A stretch of DNA of 64,000 nt from Panulirus ornatus (taxonomy: Eukaryota > Arthropoda > Malacostraca > Decapoda > Palinuridae), in the NCBI RefSeq assembly GCF_036320965.1, contig NC_092289.1, forward strand, positions 22,444,278 to 22,508,277, read 5' to 3'. A model generated the notes under the pieces. That model was given only the letters and a program-made list of their open reading frames with translations. It had not been told where the DNA came from and searched no databases. Numbering within the stretch: position 1 is the stretch's first letter; the number at the start of each line of letters is the position of its first letter. Positions 1 through 12,901 of the stretch are shown in pieces. The translations under genes were made by a program, and so were the position numbers.

Positions 1-7
1 TAGCGAA

Positions 8-320
8 GGTTGAGAAGAGGGAAACAAACATGGTACTGGAATTAAGAGAGCTGAGTTACAGGGAAAGGCAAGAGGACCTAAATTTGCCCACCAAAGAAGA
101 GAGAAGAGTGAGGGGTGATCTTAACACCACATGTAAGTTTTTGATAGAGGTTGATGAAGTAGACAGTTAACAGTTCTTCAAGAAATGCAAGGTCAGAACA
201 ACTGAAGGACTTACCAAGAAATCAAGATGTGAAGAGGTACTTCTAGTGTAGAATGAATGGTGTAAAATTAATGAAGATTGGGTGAATGCAGAGAGCATAC
301 AGTAATTAAAAGAGCTCTAT
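8..320 (+). pseudogene. CR1/L2-like LINE remnant (C-terminal end of RT ORF)
   Basis: The plus frame from base 8 reads KVEKRETNMVLELRELSYRE, then LNLPTKEERRVRGDL. This matches the segment that follows the RT domain in CR1/L2-type LINEs (QRR.TK..PEL..LSYEERL..L.L.S...RR.RGDL). A stop after VDEVDS and later stops show it is dead. The match continues weakly to NEWCKINEDWVNAESIQ, the usual WN.LP..VV.A motif. It is unrelated to the RTE-like family that fills the rest of the window, but related to the remnant at 62030-62458. The family call comes from remembered consensus patterns and was not searched. Confidence 0.7.
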
Positions 321-1239
321 GATAATAAGGAATGTCCAAGAGATAGAGCTTCATGAGTGTAAAACTCTCTCCCCACACCTGTTTGACAAAATTGCTTGTT
401 ATGCTCCTGCCAAAATCATCATATGTTATCCTTGTACTTACTTGTTCTTTATTCTCCTCTAGTTTGAGGGTTAGGGAAGAAAGAACAGGAGGGGCCCTTA
501 TAGAGCAATGGCTCATCAACATTTTGCTATAGCAACTTTAGAGAATTAGAATGCATACACTAGAAACTGTCCTAAGGCTTACAGTAGCTTCAGATTTTAA
601 GAGAATTCAGTTTTTACTCTACTATTTCAAGTACTGTATTCCATTGATAACGAAATTTCTAAAGACAGTGTAGGATTTTTCATTCATGATGTCAAGGCTA
701 ATTATATTAGATTCATGACCCACAAGCATCAGGAAAATCATTTAGAATTTTATTCCATTGCTGCCCTTTGATAAGGGAAGACCAACTTCACATTCAGCAT
801 TCTTAATGTCCCTTATAAGGAAGGACTACCTTACTTTAAAACCTTAAAACATTGTGTACCATGATAGAATATATCTACGAATAGGAGGTAAGGCTTTCAT
901 AGGTTCTGTTTATTTTCAAAATTGTTTCTCGTACTTTTTTGGAACCTCACATTCTCCAAGATCAGGATGGCCTTCTCCAGTGTCATTAATGTAAGATTTT
1001 GAAAAATTCAGTTGATTTTTTTAAAGTATTCCTTTTACTTTCTGTACCTTACAACCTCCTAGATCAGCAAAGCTGCCCCAACTATTAGTTTATGTAAGAC
1101 TTTTTTTAGGAGCACTTTTTTGGTCAGAAATGTAATCTCGTGTAATGTAGGTTTCATTGACCTGTATGATCACAGTTTGCTCAAAAAAGAGATTTACAGG
1201 AATGTAAACCCTTCATTATACAAGGGCTCCTGACTCTGT
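321..1239. other. WASHC5 intron or 5' flank, no recognised feature
   Basis: AT-rich DNA upstream of the first recognised strumpellin exon. I see no coding exon, RNA gene or repeat here. It is probably intron, because the exon at 2296 opens in the middle of the protein. Confidence 0.5.
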
Positions 1240-1437
1240 ATTGTAGTACCCGTGTTTCTCTTGTGTGTTTTATAAAGCGGGGCAAAAGATGGGCAAAAAC
1301 GAGGAGCTGGAAATCCTCTCCTCCAAAACCATAACATTCCAAAAGAAGGAACCAAATTGGATTTCACCTCTAAGGCTCAGTTTTCTGTTCCTGATACTAC
1401 CACATTAATGTAGGAAATGGCAAATGTGCAAAAAAAG
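1240..1437 (+). repeat. Diverged copy of a SINE-like repeat
   Basis: The stretch gagctggaaatcctctcctc, then ttccaaaagaaggaac, then aggaaatggcaaatgt and an A-rich end follow the same order as the repeats at 23138-23285 and 39483-39731. It is much more diverged than those two and is therefore probably an old insertion. No coding potential is evident. Confidence 0.65.
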
Positions 1438-2295
1438 AAATCAAGATTTTACATTCTATACCCTGTACTTACCTTTCATTGTTATTTTTTGAAGGATTCA
1501 GCTTTTCCTTCAAAACTCACATATTCTCATGAGATAGTATGATTTCTCAGTTCCATCAGGCTTTTCCTTTTTCCACAGGCTATTCCTACAGTGTCACATA
1601 CCTTTGTGGCAGCTTATTGTAATGCTCTCAAGTCTCCACACCACCTTAATTTTAACTTTGCATTGTGTGAACATTATCCCTTAACTTATCATTGAACTTT
1701 TTATGGAAGTTAAATTGTAAACTATCATTGAACTTTTCATGGAATTTGTAAACTTTCATTGTATGATTTCTGTTATTTTTCTTCCCATTTCATTCACACT
1801 TTTAGTCATTGACCATGTAAACTATAAGGCCAGCCTGATTATTACCATCAAATGATATAAGAAGCCCCAACCAATCCATATTGTGGACTTAACATCACAC
1901 CTTTCATTATCTTCTTGGACACGCATGCAAAAATACATGGTCTTAGCACACTGAAAGATATATAAGTACCTGCTCTTTTCATGATATAATGAATATTTTA
2001 GATGAAATATACTGGTTTTCTCTAAACAGCTTGCTTAGCAAATGGAAATATTTGACTACTACTTGTATTTCCCATTCTTTATGTCTCAGTGTTATATGCA
2101 TAAAGTGTCATTTGATTTATACATGGTTAGAACACTTTTTATTATTGTTCTATTTTCTTTTCCTTAAGTGGATTCAAAGCTCTGAGACTGAAAGATCTGA
2201 GAAATCCATTTTTTATCTTAAATTGGTTGTTAGTAATTTTACTGAATAGTAATGATAATTGGATTTGATTTAGTACATAATTTATCTGACTTTAG
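1438..2295. other. Intron sequence with a short degenerate tandem repeat
   Basis: AT-rich intron. Around 1688-1760 a unit of about 43 bp containing atcattgaactttt.atgg is present twice with changes. No exon or RNA gene was recognised. The run ends at the tttag acceptor of the exon at 2296. Confidence 0.5.
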
Positions 2296-2450
2296 GAATG
2301 CAATCAACTGCTGAAAAAGAAGATTTCAGACCATGAGAGCATTTACCAAAGTGTGGCCATACCTATTCCAAAGTTCCCACCAATGGATTCACTGTCAGTA
2401 AACTTCATTGGCAGGCTTGTGCGAGAGATTCTGAGGATTACTGACCCAAA
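2296..2450 (+). CDS. WASHC5: WASHC5 exon A
   Basis: The exon follows tttag and precedes gtaagt. It reads [20 protein letters not shown] and on to EILRITDPK, with the final lysine codon split (two nt here). It is 155 nt and is the first exon recognised in the window. Confidence 0.92.
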
Positions 2451-4619
2451 GTAAGTTGGTATGATAAAGAAAATACGTGATAATAGAGTTGGTACTTTAG
2501 TGTGAATAATATGGTAGAGGATGTGTGGATCTGTTGTCTGCTTTGAAGAATTTGTGTGAGTAAGACTGAGAAAGGGAAGGGAATGTATGTGGTATTTTTG
2601 GGTCTGGAAGAAGCATAGGACAAGGTTGTGAAATGTATTGTGAGTATGTAGGATAAATGGAAAATTACTGTATGTAGACAAAAGCTTTTACCTGGAGAGT
2701 TAGGTAAATGTACATGAAGGAAGGGAGGGCGATGAGTAGTTCCTGGGGAAGTTTTTTCATGAAAGATGTGTGGTAAAACAATGTTTGCTTAATCTGTACA
2801 TGTAAAGGTTGGTGAGGAAGGTAATTACAAGGGTCTTCGAGTGTAAGGCAAGTCTACAGTACGCTAGGGTTAGTGGGATGGAGGCATATGAAGTAAATCA
2901 GTTGCTGTTGGCAGACTCTAAAGAGAAATTCAGTATGCCAGAGTCAGAATTCGAGAGATTGTTTGAAAGGAGAAAGTTGACAGAAAATGTGAACAAAGGT
3001 GAGTTAATGAGGTGTAGCATGATGATGAGATAGAATGGTTTAAGTTGAAAAGGGGAGGGCTAAGGTCAAGGCTGCATTCAGGAGTATGTGGAAGTCACTT
3101 TCCCTTTGGACAAAGATTGGTGTGTTTGAAGGTACAGGTATCCTGATATTTTTGAAGTGATACAAAAGAAGCATCTGGGGTAAACCAGGGAAGGTTTTGT
3201 GGGGCCTGGATGTAGAAGAGGAGCTGTGGTTTCAGTGCATTGTACATAACAATGTGGGATGGCGACGGAAATGTATGAAGGCAGCAAGTATGAATATGTA
3301 CTTGTGTATATATGTATATGTCTTTGTATGTGTATGCATGTATATGTTGAAATGTATAGGTATGTGTATATATGTGTGTAGGGGTTTATGTATATACATG
3401 TGTATGTGGGTGGGTTGGGCCATTCTTTCATCTGTTTCCTTGTGCTGCCTTGTAACACACAGGAGACAGCAACAAAGTACAATAAATAAAAAAAAGATAA
3501 ATAACAAAAGAATGCAAGAAGATGGACATGATGGAAATGAAAAGCCAGAGGATGATATTTGGTTTGAGGTTAGTTGATTATGTATGGAATGAACTTGTAA
3601 GAGAGAGTAATTGCATCCTGGTTGAGAGAGCTGACCAGGATGTGCTGAAGTGGTTCATACATATTGAGAGGTTGATATATCAAAGATTAAATATGAGGAT
3701 CTGTGTGTTAGAAGTGGAAGGGGGAAGGGGAGACTAAGAAAGAGATGGGAAGAAGCTTTTGGATGCGAGGGCCTGAAAATTCAGGAGGATGAAATGTGTG
3801 TATTGGATATAGTGAAGTGCTTGGCTGTTGAATGTGGGCACTGGTTTTACTACAGTAGACAAAACAGTATGAAAGTGAATCTGGGCAAACAGGCTGTTGT
3901 TAGATTGTGACACTACCTCACCAAGGTGGGAGAAATAGTTCAGAATAAAAAGAAGTTATGACTCTCTAGTGTGTTCATAATTAAGGTAAATAGTAGGTGA
4001 CAGGTAAAGATGTAAAAAAAAGTAATAATTATAAGAGCTAAGACAAGTTTATTGTTGCTTTATGATTTAAGTTATCTATGTAATAATAATTGTTGTTCTA
4101 AATATACAGGACAACTGTTTATGTGTCTCAGCTTGGATCCTGGTATGACAGCAAAACCCACTCAGAGGTGCTGTCTAGTTCTGTCATGGCTAAAGTGGAA
4201 TCAAGCATCAGCACGGCTGGGTTGACGGGCGTGGATAAATTGCTAGCCTTTCTTATTGTTACTGAATTGCAGGTCAGATATTAGTTTATGTTTTAGTCAT
4301 TATCTGTCACTGCTTTCTTTTACATGTGCATTTAGTAGCATACGAGTCTTTTAGTGATCATTTATAACTGCTTTCTTTTACACATGCATTTATTCTAATA
4401 AGTTCAGTCATCCCTACCTGAAGCTAACTCGCTTATGAGGAAATAATGAACATACATGAAAGTTTTATTATTATTATTGCTATTATTATTATTATTATTA
4501 TTACTATTATTATTATTATTATTATTATCATCATTATTATTATTATTATACTTAACCTCTGTTTCCCACGTCAACGAGGTAGCGCCAGGAAACAGAAGAA
4601 GAATGGCCCAACCACTCAT

Positions 4620-4655
<36 letters not shown>

Positions 4656-7600
4656 TTTTTTTTTCTTTTTTTTCTTTTTTTTTTTTTTTTACTTTGTCGC
4701 TGTCTCCCGACAAAGATGAAGAAGTAAGATTATTAGTGAAAGAGAAGAGAGAGGCATTTGGACGATTTTTGCAGGGAAAAAATGCAAATGAGTGGGAGAT
4801 GTATAAAAGAAAGAGACAGGAGGTCAGGAGAAAGGTGCAAGAGGTGAAAAAGAGGGCAAATGAGAGTTGGGGTGAGAGAGTATCATTAAATTTTAGGGAG
4901 GATACTGCAGAAGCTGGTGACGGAGTTTGGTAAAGTGTGTGGAAGAAGAAAGTTAAGAGTAAATGTGAATAAGAGCAAGGTTATTAGGTACAGTAGGGTT
5001 GAGGGTCAAGTCAATTGGGTGGTGAGTTTGAATGGAGAAAAACTGGAGGAAGTGAAGTGTTTTAGATATCTGGGAGTGGATCTGTCAGCGGATGGAACCA
5101 TGGAAGCGGAAGTGGATCATAGGGTGGGGGAGGGGGCGAAAATTTTGGGAGCCTTGAAGAATGTGTGGAAGTCGAGAACATTATCTCGGAAAGCAAAAAT
5201 GGGTATGTTTGAAGGAATAGTAGTTCCAACAATGTTGTATGGTTGCGAGGCGTGGGCTATGGATAGAGTTGTGCGCAGGAGGATGGATGTGCTGGAAATG
5301 AGATGTTTGAGGACAATGTGTGGTGTGAGGTGGTTTGATCGAGTAAGTAACGTAAGGGTAAGAGAGATGTGTGGAAATAAAAAGAGCGTGGTTGAGAGAG
5401 CAGAAGAGGGTGTTTTGAAATGGTTTGGGCACATGGAGAGAATGAGTGAGGAAAGATTGACCAAGAGGATATATGTGTCGGAGGTGGAGGGAACGAGGAG
5501 AAGAGGGAGACCAAATTGGAGGTGGAAAGATGGAGTGAAAAGGATTTTGTGTGATCGGGGCCTGAACATGCAGGAGGGTGAAAGGAGGGCAAGGAATAGA
5601 GTGAATTGGAGCGATGTGGTATACAGGGGTTGACGTGCTGTCAGTGGATTGAATCAAGGCATGTGAAGCGTCCGGGGTAAACCATGGAAAGCTGTGTAGG
5701 TATGTATATTTGCATGTGTGGACGTGTGTATGTACATGTGTATGGGGGGGGTTGGGCCATTTCTTTCGTCTGTTTCCTTGCGCTACCTCGCAAACGCGGG
5801 AGACAGCGACAAAGTATAAAAAAAAAAAAAAGAAAAAAAGAAAAAAAAGATGTTCTGGAAGGAGGTAAATAAAGTGCATAAGACAAGGGAGCAAATGGGA
5901 ACTTCAGTGAAGGGGGCTAATGGGGAGGTGATAACAAGTAGTGGTGATGTGAGAAGGAGATGGAGTGAGTATTTTGAAGGTTTGTTGAATGTGTTTGATG
6001 ATAGAGTGGCAGATATAGGGTGTTTTGGTCGAGGTGGTGTGCAAAGTGAGAGAGTTAGGGAAAATGATTTGGTAAACAGAGAAGAGGTAGTAAAAGCTTT
6101 GTGGAAGATGAAAGCCGGCAAGGCAGCAGGTTTGGAGGGTATTGCAGTGGAATTTATTAAAAAAGGGGTGACTGTATTGTTGACTGGTTGGTAAGGTTAT
6201 TTAATGTATGTATGACTCATGGTGAGGTGCCTGAGGATTGGCGGAATGCTTGCATAGTGCCATTGTACAAAGGCAAAGGGGATAAGAGTGAGTGCTCAAA
6301 TTGCAGAGGTATAAGTTTGTTGAGTATTCCTGGTAAATTAAATGGGAGGGTATCGATTGAGAGGGTGAAGGCATGTACAGTGCATCAGATTGGGGAAGAG
6401 TAGTGTGGTTTCAGAAGTGGTAGAGGATGTGTGGATCAGGTGTTTGCTTTGAAGAATGTATGTGAGAAATACTTAGAAAAGCAAATGGATTTGTATGTAG
6501 CATTTATGGATCTGGAGAAGGCATATGATAGAGTTGATAGAGATGCTCTGTGGAAGGTATTAAGAATGTATGGTGTGGGAGGCAAGTTGTTAGAAGCAGT
6601 GAATAGTTTTTATCGAGGATGTAAGGCATGTGTACGTGTAGGAAGAGAGGAAAGTGATTGGTTCTCAGTGAATGTAGGTTTGCAGCAGGGGTGTGTGATG
6701 TCTCCATGGTTGTTTAATCTGTTTATGGATGGGGTTGTTAGGGAGGTGAATGCAAGAGTTTTGGAAAGAGGGGCAAGTATGAAGTCTGTTGGGGATGAGA
6801 GAGCTTGGGAAGTGAGTCAGTTGTTGTTCGCTGATGATACAGCGCTGGTGGCGTATTCATGTGAGAAACTGCAGAAGCTGGTGACTGAGTTTGGTAAAGT
6901 GTGTGAAAGAAGAAAGTTAAGAGTAAATGTGAATAAGAGCAAGGTTATTAGGTACAGTAGGGTTGAGGGTCAAGTCAATTGGGAGGTAAGTTTGAATGGA
7001 GAAAGACTGGAGGAAGTAAAGTGTTTTAGATATCTGGGAGTGGATCTGGCAGCGGATGGAACCATGGAAGAGGAAGTGAATCATAGGGTGGGGGAGGGGG
7101 CGAAAATCCTGGGAGCCTTGAAGAATGTGTGAAAGTCGAGAACATTATCTCGGAAAGCAAAAATGGGTATGTTTGAAGGAATAGTGGTTCCAACAATGTT
7201 GTATGGTTGCGAGGTGTGGGCTATGGATGAAGTTGTGCGCAGGAGGGTGGATGTGCTGGAAATGAGATGTTTGAAGACAATATGTGGTGTGAGGTGGTTT
7301 GATCGAGTAAGTAATGTAAGGGTAAGAGAGATGTGTGGAAATAAAATGAGTGTGGTTGAGAGAGCAGAAGAGGGTGTTTTGAAATGGTTTGGGCACATGG
7401 AGAGAATGAGTGAGGAAAGATTGACTAAGAGGATGTATGTGTCGGAGGTGGAGGGAACGAGGAGAAGTGGGAGACCAAATTGGAGGTGGAAAGATGGAGT
7501 GAAAAAGATTTTGAGTGATCGGGGCCTGAACATGCAGGAGGGTGAAAGGCAGGCGAGGAATAGAGTGAATTGGATCGATGTGGTATACCGGGGTAGTCAT

Positions 7601-10600
7601 GCTGTCAGTGGATTGAATCAGGGCATGTGAAGCATCTGGGGTAAACCATGGAAAGTTCTGTGGGGCCTGGATGTGGAAAGGGAGCTGTTATTTCGGTCAT
7701 TATTGCATGACAGCTAGAGACTGAGTGTGAACGAATGGGGCCTTTGTTGTCTTTTCCTAGCGCTACCTTGCACACATGAGGGGGAGGGGGATGTTATTCC
7801 ATGTGTGTGTATATATATGTGTACATTGAGATGTATGGGTATGTATATTTGCGTGTGGGGATGTGTATGTATATACATATGTATGGGGGTGGGTTGGGCC
7901 ATTTCTTTCGTCTGTTTCCTTACGCTACTTCGCAAACGTGGGAGACAGCGACAAAGCAAAATAAATAAATAAAATATATAGATATATACACATGAATGCC
8001 CATACACACACATATCATACATATCCATATCAACATATACAGCTTATACATACATGGACATATACATATATACACTTGTACATATTCACACTTGCTTGCC
8101 TTCATCTATTCCTGTCACTCCCCTGCCACACAGGAAATAGCATCCCCCTCCCCCTTTCAGCAAGTTAGCACCAGGAAAGGACAAAAAAGACCACATTCGC
8201 TCACACTCACTCTCTAGCTGTCATGTGTAATGCACTGGAATAGACTAAGAAAAGGCTTCATTCACTCACATTCACATGACAGAGTTGTAATACTACCAAA
8301 GAAACAAACAATTTTGCAACATCACACAATTAGAAAGTGGCTAACCCAGCACAGAATGTCTGCATCATCACAGAAATGTACCATTGCCTTCTTAACACCT
8401 GATGTAGATGCATCCAGCCTTTACGTTCCCATCATCACCTTGGTGGATTTACAAAGAGCCCTTAATTCTAGAATTTAGTTAACAAAGATTTTCTGTTTAC
8501 AGAATTTGGTTCATGAAATAGAGGAAACGTGCAAAAAGGATTCTGCAGTGAGAGAAGTAGTAAGAGTTATGTCACCACAGCTCAGCCCAAACATCCACAT
8601 AGTTGGTTAGTCTAGACAAGAAACAATAGAATGTCTTTTAAAGATTTGTGCATTGAGGAAATTCTACATGTCATGTTCTAGCATATTAAGAAAATGAAGA
8701 AAGAAGCTGTACAAGAACATAAAAAGAATTTGAATTCGTATTATTAATTGAAATCTTTTTTTTAGTTTTTTCGTATTCATAGATTATTTTTTTAATATTA
8801 TTGGATATAATTGTCATAAACATATACATATATACACATGTACATATTCTTACATGCTACCTTCATCCATTCTTGTCGCCACCCCACCACATGTGAAATA
8901 GCATCCCCCTACGCAGGGATGCCGAAAATAAGGGCTTACCCTTATTTTCGGCATCTCTGCATTGGGGGATGCTATTTCACGTGTGGTGGGGTGGCGACGA
9001 GAATGGATGAAGGTAGCATGTATGAATATGTACATTTGTATATATGTATATGTCTGTGTATGAATATGTTGAAATGTTTAGTTATGTATATGTGCATGTG
9101 TGGGCATTTATATATATACATATGTATGTGGGTGGGTTGAGTCATTCTTTCGTCTGTTTCCTTGGGCATTTTTCATATCTAAAAAAAAGAAAAAAAATTC
9201 AGTGAGTTATAGGATGTCAAAAAGTGAGTACATTTTTTGGGGGACACCCCGTATATATGTATACAAAAGTGCTACATAATTGTTTTATTGTATACTTTCC
9301 TGAGACAGATGTTCATGTTAGTATTCACTTTGCATAATTATCCACATAATGAAAGTATTTTGGTCCTTGACTTTTTGGTTGACAGATACTTTACCTGTAT
9401 TAGAATGTCCCCTTGCCTGCATAGTTTTTTTTTATCTAAGATGTTCTGCTGACAATTCCTAAGGTGTAATTCTTCACTAGAAATGTGGATTCCTAACTTT
9501 TAAATTTGATGTTATTAATTACAACTCATTATTTTCATATTTTTGAGCATTGAATCCAATATTTGAGCCTGGTAACAAAATTTTGATATTTTGAAAGATT
9601 GATCAAACCTTTATATGCTTTAGTTTGTGATTTGTGTTTATTTTAGACACTAGTATCCTATCTTTGGATACAAGAAAATCATGAATATTAGAAATGCATT
9701 TTATGGATTCTGAAAAGTAATTTCCTATTACTTTGATCATAAGAATCATAGAATCTGATATCTGAAAACATGTCACAACAACTATAGTACATACTAAATT
9801 GACAGCTCAGCCATTACGACAATATGTGGGATGGATCCAGCGCACCAGCAGATTGTCTGCCTATGTGATAGACCGAATCATGAGAGTAGGTCAGATGCAG
9901 GTCCTTAGACTACATGCAGCCAACCGCCTGAATTCTTCATGTAAATTTGATGCAAAATATCTTGCAGCTGCTCTGAACACAATGAATGAGTAAGTTTATG
10001 TATTTTGTTTTATCATAATCTGATTGTTATCTCTACAGAAAGATAGGGCTATATGCTGATTTGATCTTTGTTTATCATCATGGATGTCTCCCTCAACTAA
10101 CCAGCTTTCCCACTCAGTCTCTGTAGTGTGATTAATTATTTATGTATTTTTATTATACTTTGTCGCTGTCTCCTGCGTTAGTGAGGTAGTGCAAGGAAAC
10201 AGACTAAAGAATGGCCCAACGCATCCACATACATGTGTATATACATACACGCCCACACATGCACATATACATACCTATACGTTTCAACATAAACATACAT
10301 ATACTAACACAGACACATACATATATACACATGTACATATTCATACATGCTGCCTTCATTCATTCCTGCCACACATGAAATAGCACCCCCTTCCCCCTGC
10401 GTGCATGTGAGGTAGCGCTAGGAAAAGACAACAAAGGCCACTTTCGTTCACACTCAGACTCTAGCTGTCATGTGTAATGCAACGAAACCACAGCTCTCTT
10501 TCCACATCCAGGCCCCACAAAACTTTCCATGGTTTACCCCAGACACTTCATATGTCCTGGTTCAATTCATTGACAGCACGTCGACCCCAGTATACCACAT

Positions 10601-12304
10601 TGTTCCAATTCACTCTATTCCTTCCATGCCTTTCACCCTCCTGTATGTTCAGGCCTTGATCGCTCAAAATCTTTTTCACTCCATCCTTCCATCTCCAATT
10701 TGGTCTCCTACTTCTCATTCCCTCCACCTCTGACACATATATCCTTTTTGTCAATCTTTCCTCATTCATTCTCTCCATGTGACCAAACCAATTTAATACA
10801 CCCTCTACCGCTCTCTCAACCACACTCTTTCCCTTTCATTACTTACTCGATCAAACCATATATATATATATATATATATATATGTACGTGTAGGAAGAGA
10901 GGAAAGTGATTGGTTCTCAGTGAATGTAGGTTTGCGGCAGGGGTGTGTGATGTCTCCATGGTTGTTTAATTTGTTTATGGATGGGGTTGTTAGGGAGGTG
11001 AATGCAAGAGTTTTGGAAAGAGGGGCAAGTATGAAGTCTGTTGGGGATGAGAGAGCTTGGGAAGTGAGTCAGTTGTTGTTCGCTGATGATACAGCGCTGG
11101 TGGCTGATTCGTGTGAGAAACTGCAGAAGCTGGTGACTGAGTTTGGTAAAGTGTGTGAAAGAAGAAAGTTAAGAGTAAATGTGAATAAGAGCAAGGTTAT
11201 TAGGTACAGTAGGGTTGAGGGTCAAGTCAATTGGGAGGTGAGTTTGAATGGAGAAAAGCTGGAGGAAGTAAAGTGTTTTAGATATCTGGGAGTGGATCTG
11301 GCAGCGGATGGAACCATGGAAGCGGAAGTGGATCATAGGATGGGGGAGGGGGCGAAAATTCTGGGAGCCTTGAAGAATGTGTGGAAGTCGAGAACATTAT
11401 CTCGGAAAGCAAAAATGGGTATGTTTGAAGGAATAGTGGTTCCAACAATGTTGTATGGTTGCGAGGCATGGGCTATGGATAGAGTGGTGCGCAGGAGGAT
11501 GGATGTGCTGGAAATGAGATGTTTGAGGACAATGTGTGGTGTGAGGTGGTTTGATCGAGTAAGTAACGTAAGGGTAAGAGAGATGTGTGGAAATAAAAAG
11601 AGCGTGGTTGAGAGAGCAGAAGAGGGTGTTTTGAAATGGTTTGGGCACATGGAGAGAATGAGTGCGGAAAGATTGACCAAGAGGATATATGTGTCGGAGG
11701 TGGAGGGAACGAGGAGAAGTGGGAGACCAAATTGGAGGTGGGAAGATGGAGTGAAAAAGATTTTGAGTGATCGGGGCCTGAACATGCAGGAGGGTGAAAG
11801 GTGGGCAAGGAATAGAGTAAATTGGATTGATGTGGTATACCGGGGTCGACGTGCTGTCAATGGATTGAATCAGGGCATGTGAAGCGGCTGGGGTAAACCA
11901 TGGAAAGTTCTGTGGGGCCTGGATGTGGAAAGTGAGCTGTGGTTTCGGGCATTATTACATGACAGCTAGAGACTGAGTGTGCACGAATGTGGCCTTTGTT
12001 GTCTTTTCCTAGCACTACCTCGCACACATGAAGGGGGAGGGGGATGTTATTCCATGTGTGGCGAGGTGGCGATGGGAATAAATATAAGGCAGACAGTATG
12101 AATTATGTACATGTGTATATATGTATATGTCTGTGTGTGTATATATATGTGTACATTGAGATGTATAGGTATGTATATTTGCGTGTGTGGACGTGTATGT
12201 ATATACATGTGTATGGGGGTGGGTTGGGCCATTTCTTTCGTCTGTTTCCTTGCTCTACCTCGCAAACGTGGGAGACAGCGACAAAGCAAAATAATAATAG
12301 ATAA

Positions 12305-12356
<52 letters not shown>

Positions 12357-12815
12357 GTCAATGGATTGAACCAGGGCATATGAAGCGTCTGGGGTAAACC
12401 ATGGAAAGTTCTCTGGGGCCTGGATGTGGAAAGGTAGCTGTGGTTTTGGTGCATTATTACATGACAGCTAGAGACTGAGTGTGAATGAATGTGGCCTTTG
12501 TTGTCTTTTCCTAGTGCTCCCTCCCACACATACGGGGGGAGGGGGTTGTTATTTCATGTGTGGCGGCGTGGCGATGGGAATGAATAAAGGCAGACAGTAT
12601 GAATTATGACTATGAATTATGTACATGTGTATATATGTATATGTCTGTGTGTGTATACATATGTATACGTTGAGATGTATAGGTATGTATATGTGTGTGT
12701 GTGGATGTGTATGTATATACATGTGTATGTGGGTAGGTTGGGCCATTCTTTCGTCTGTTTCCTTGCGCTACCTCGCTAATGCGGGAGACAGCGACAAAGC
12801 AAAATAATAAATAAT

Positions 12816-12901
<86 letters not shown>

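Noticed and set aside
1989..2249. 86-codon frame just upstream of the first WASHC5 exon
   Set aside because: AT-rich intron sequence without splice sites in the right phase or similarity to strumpellin.
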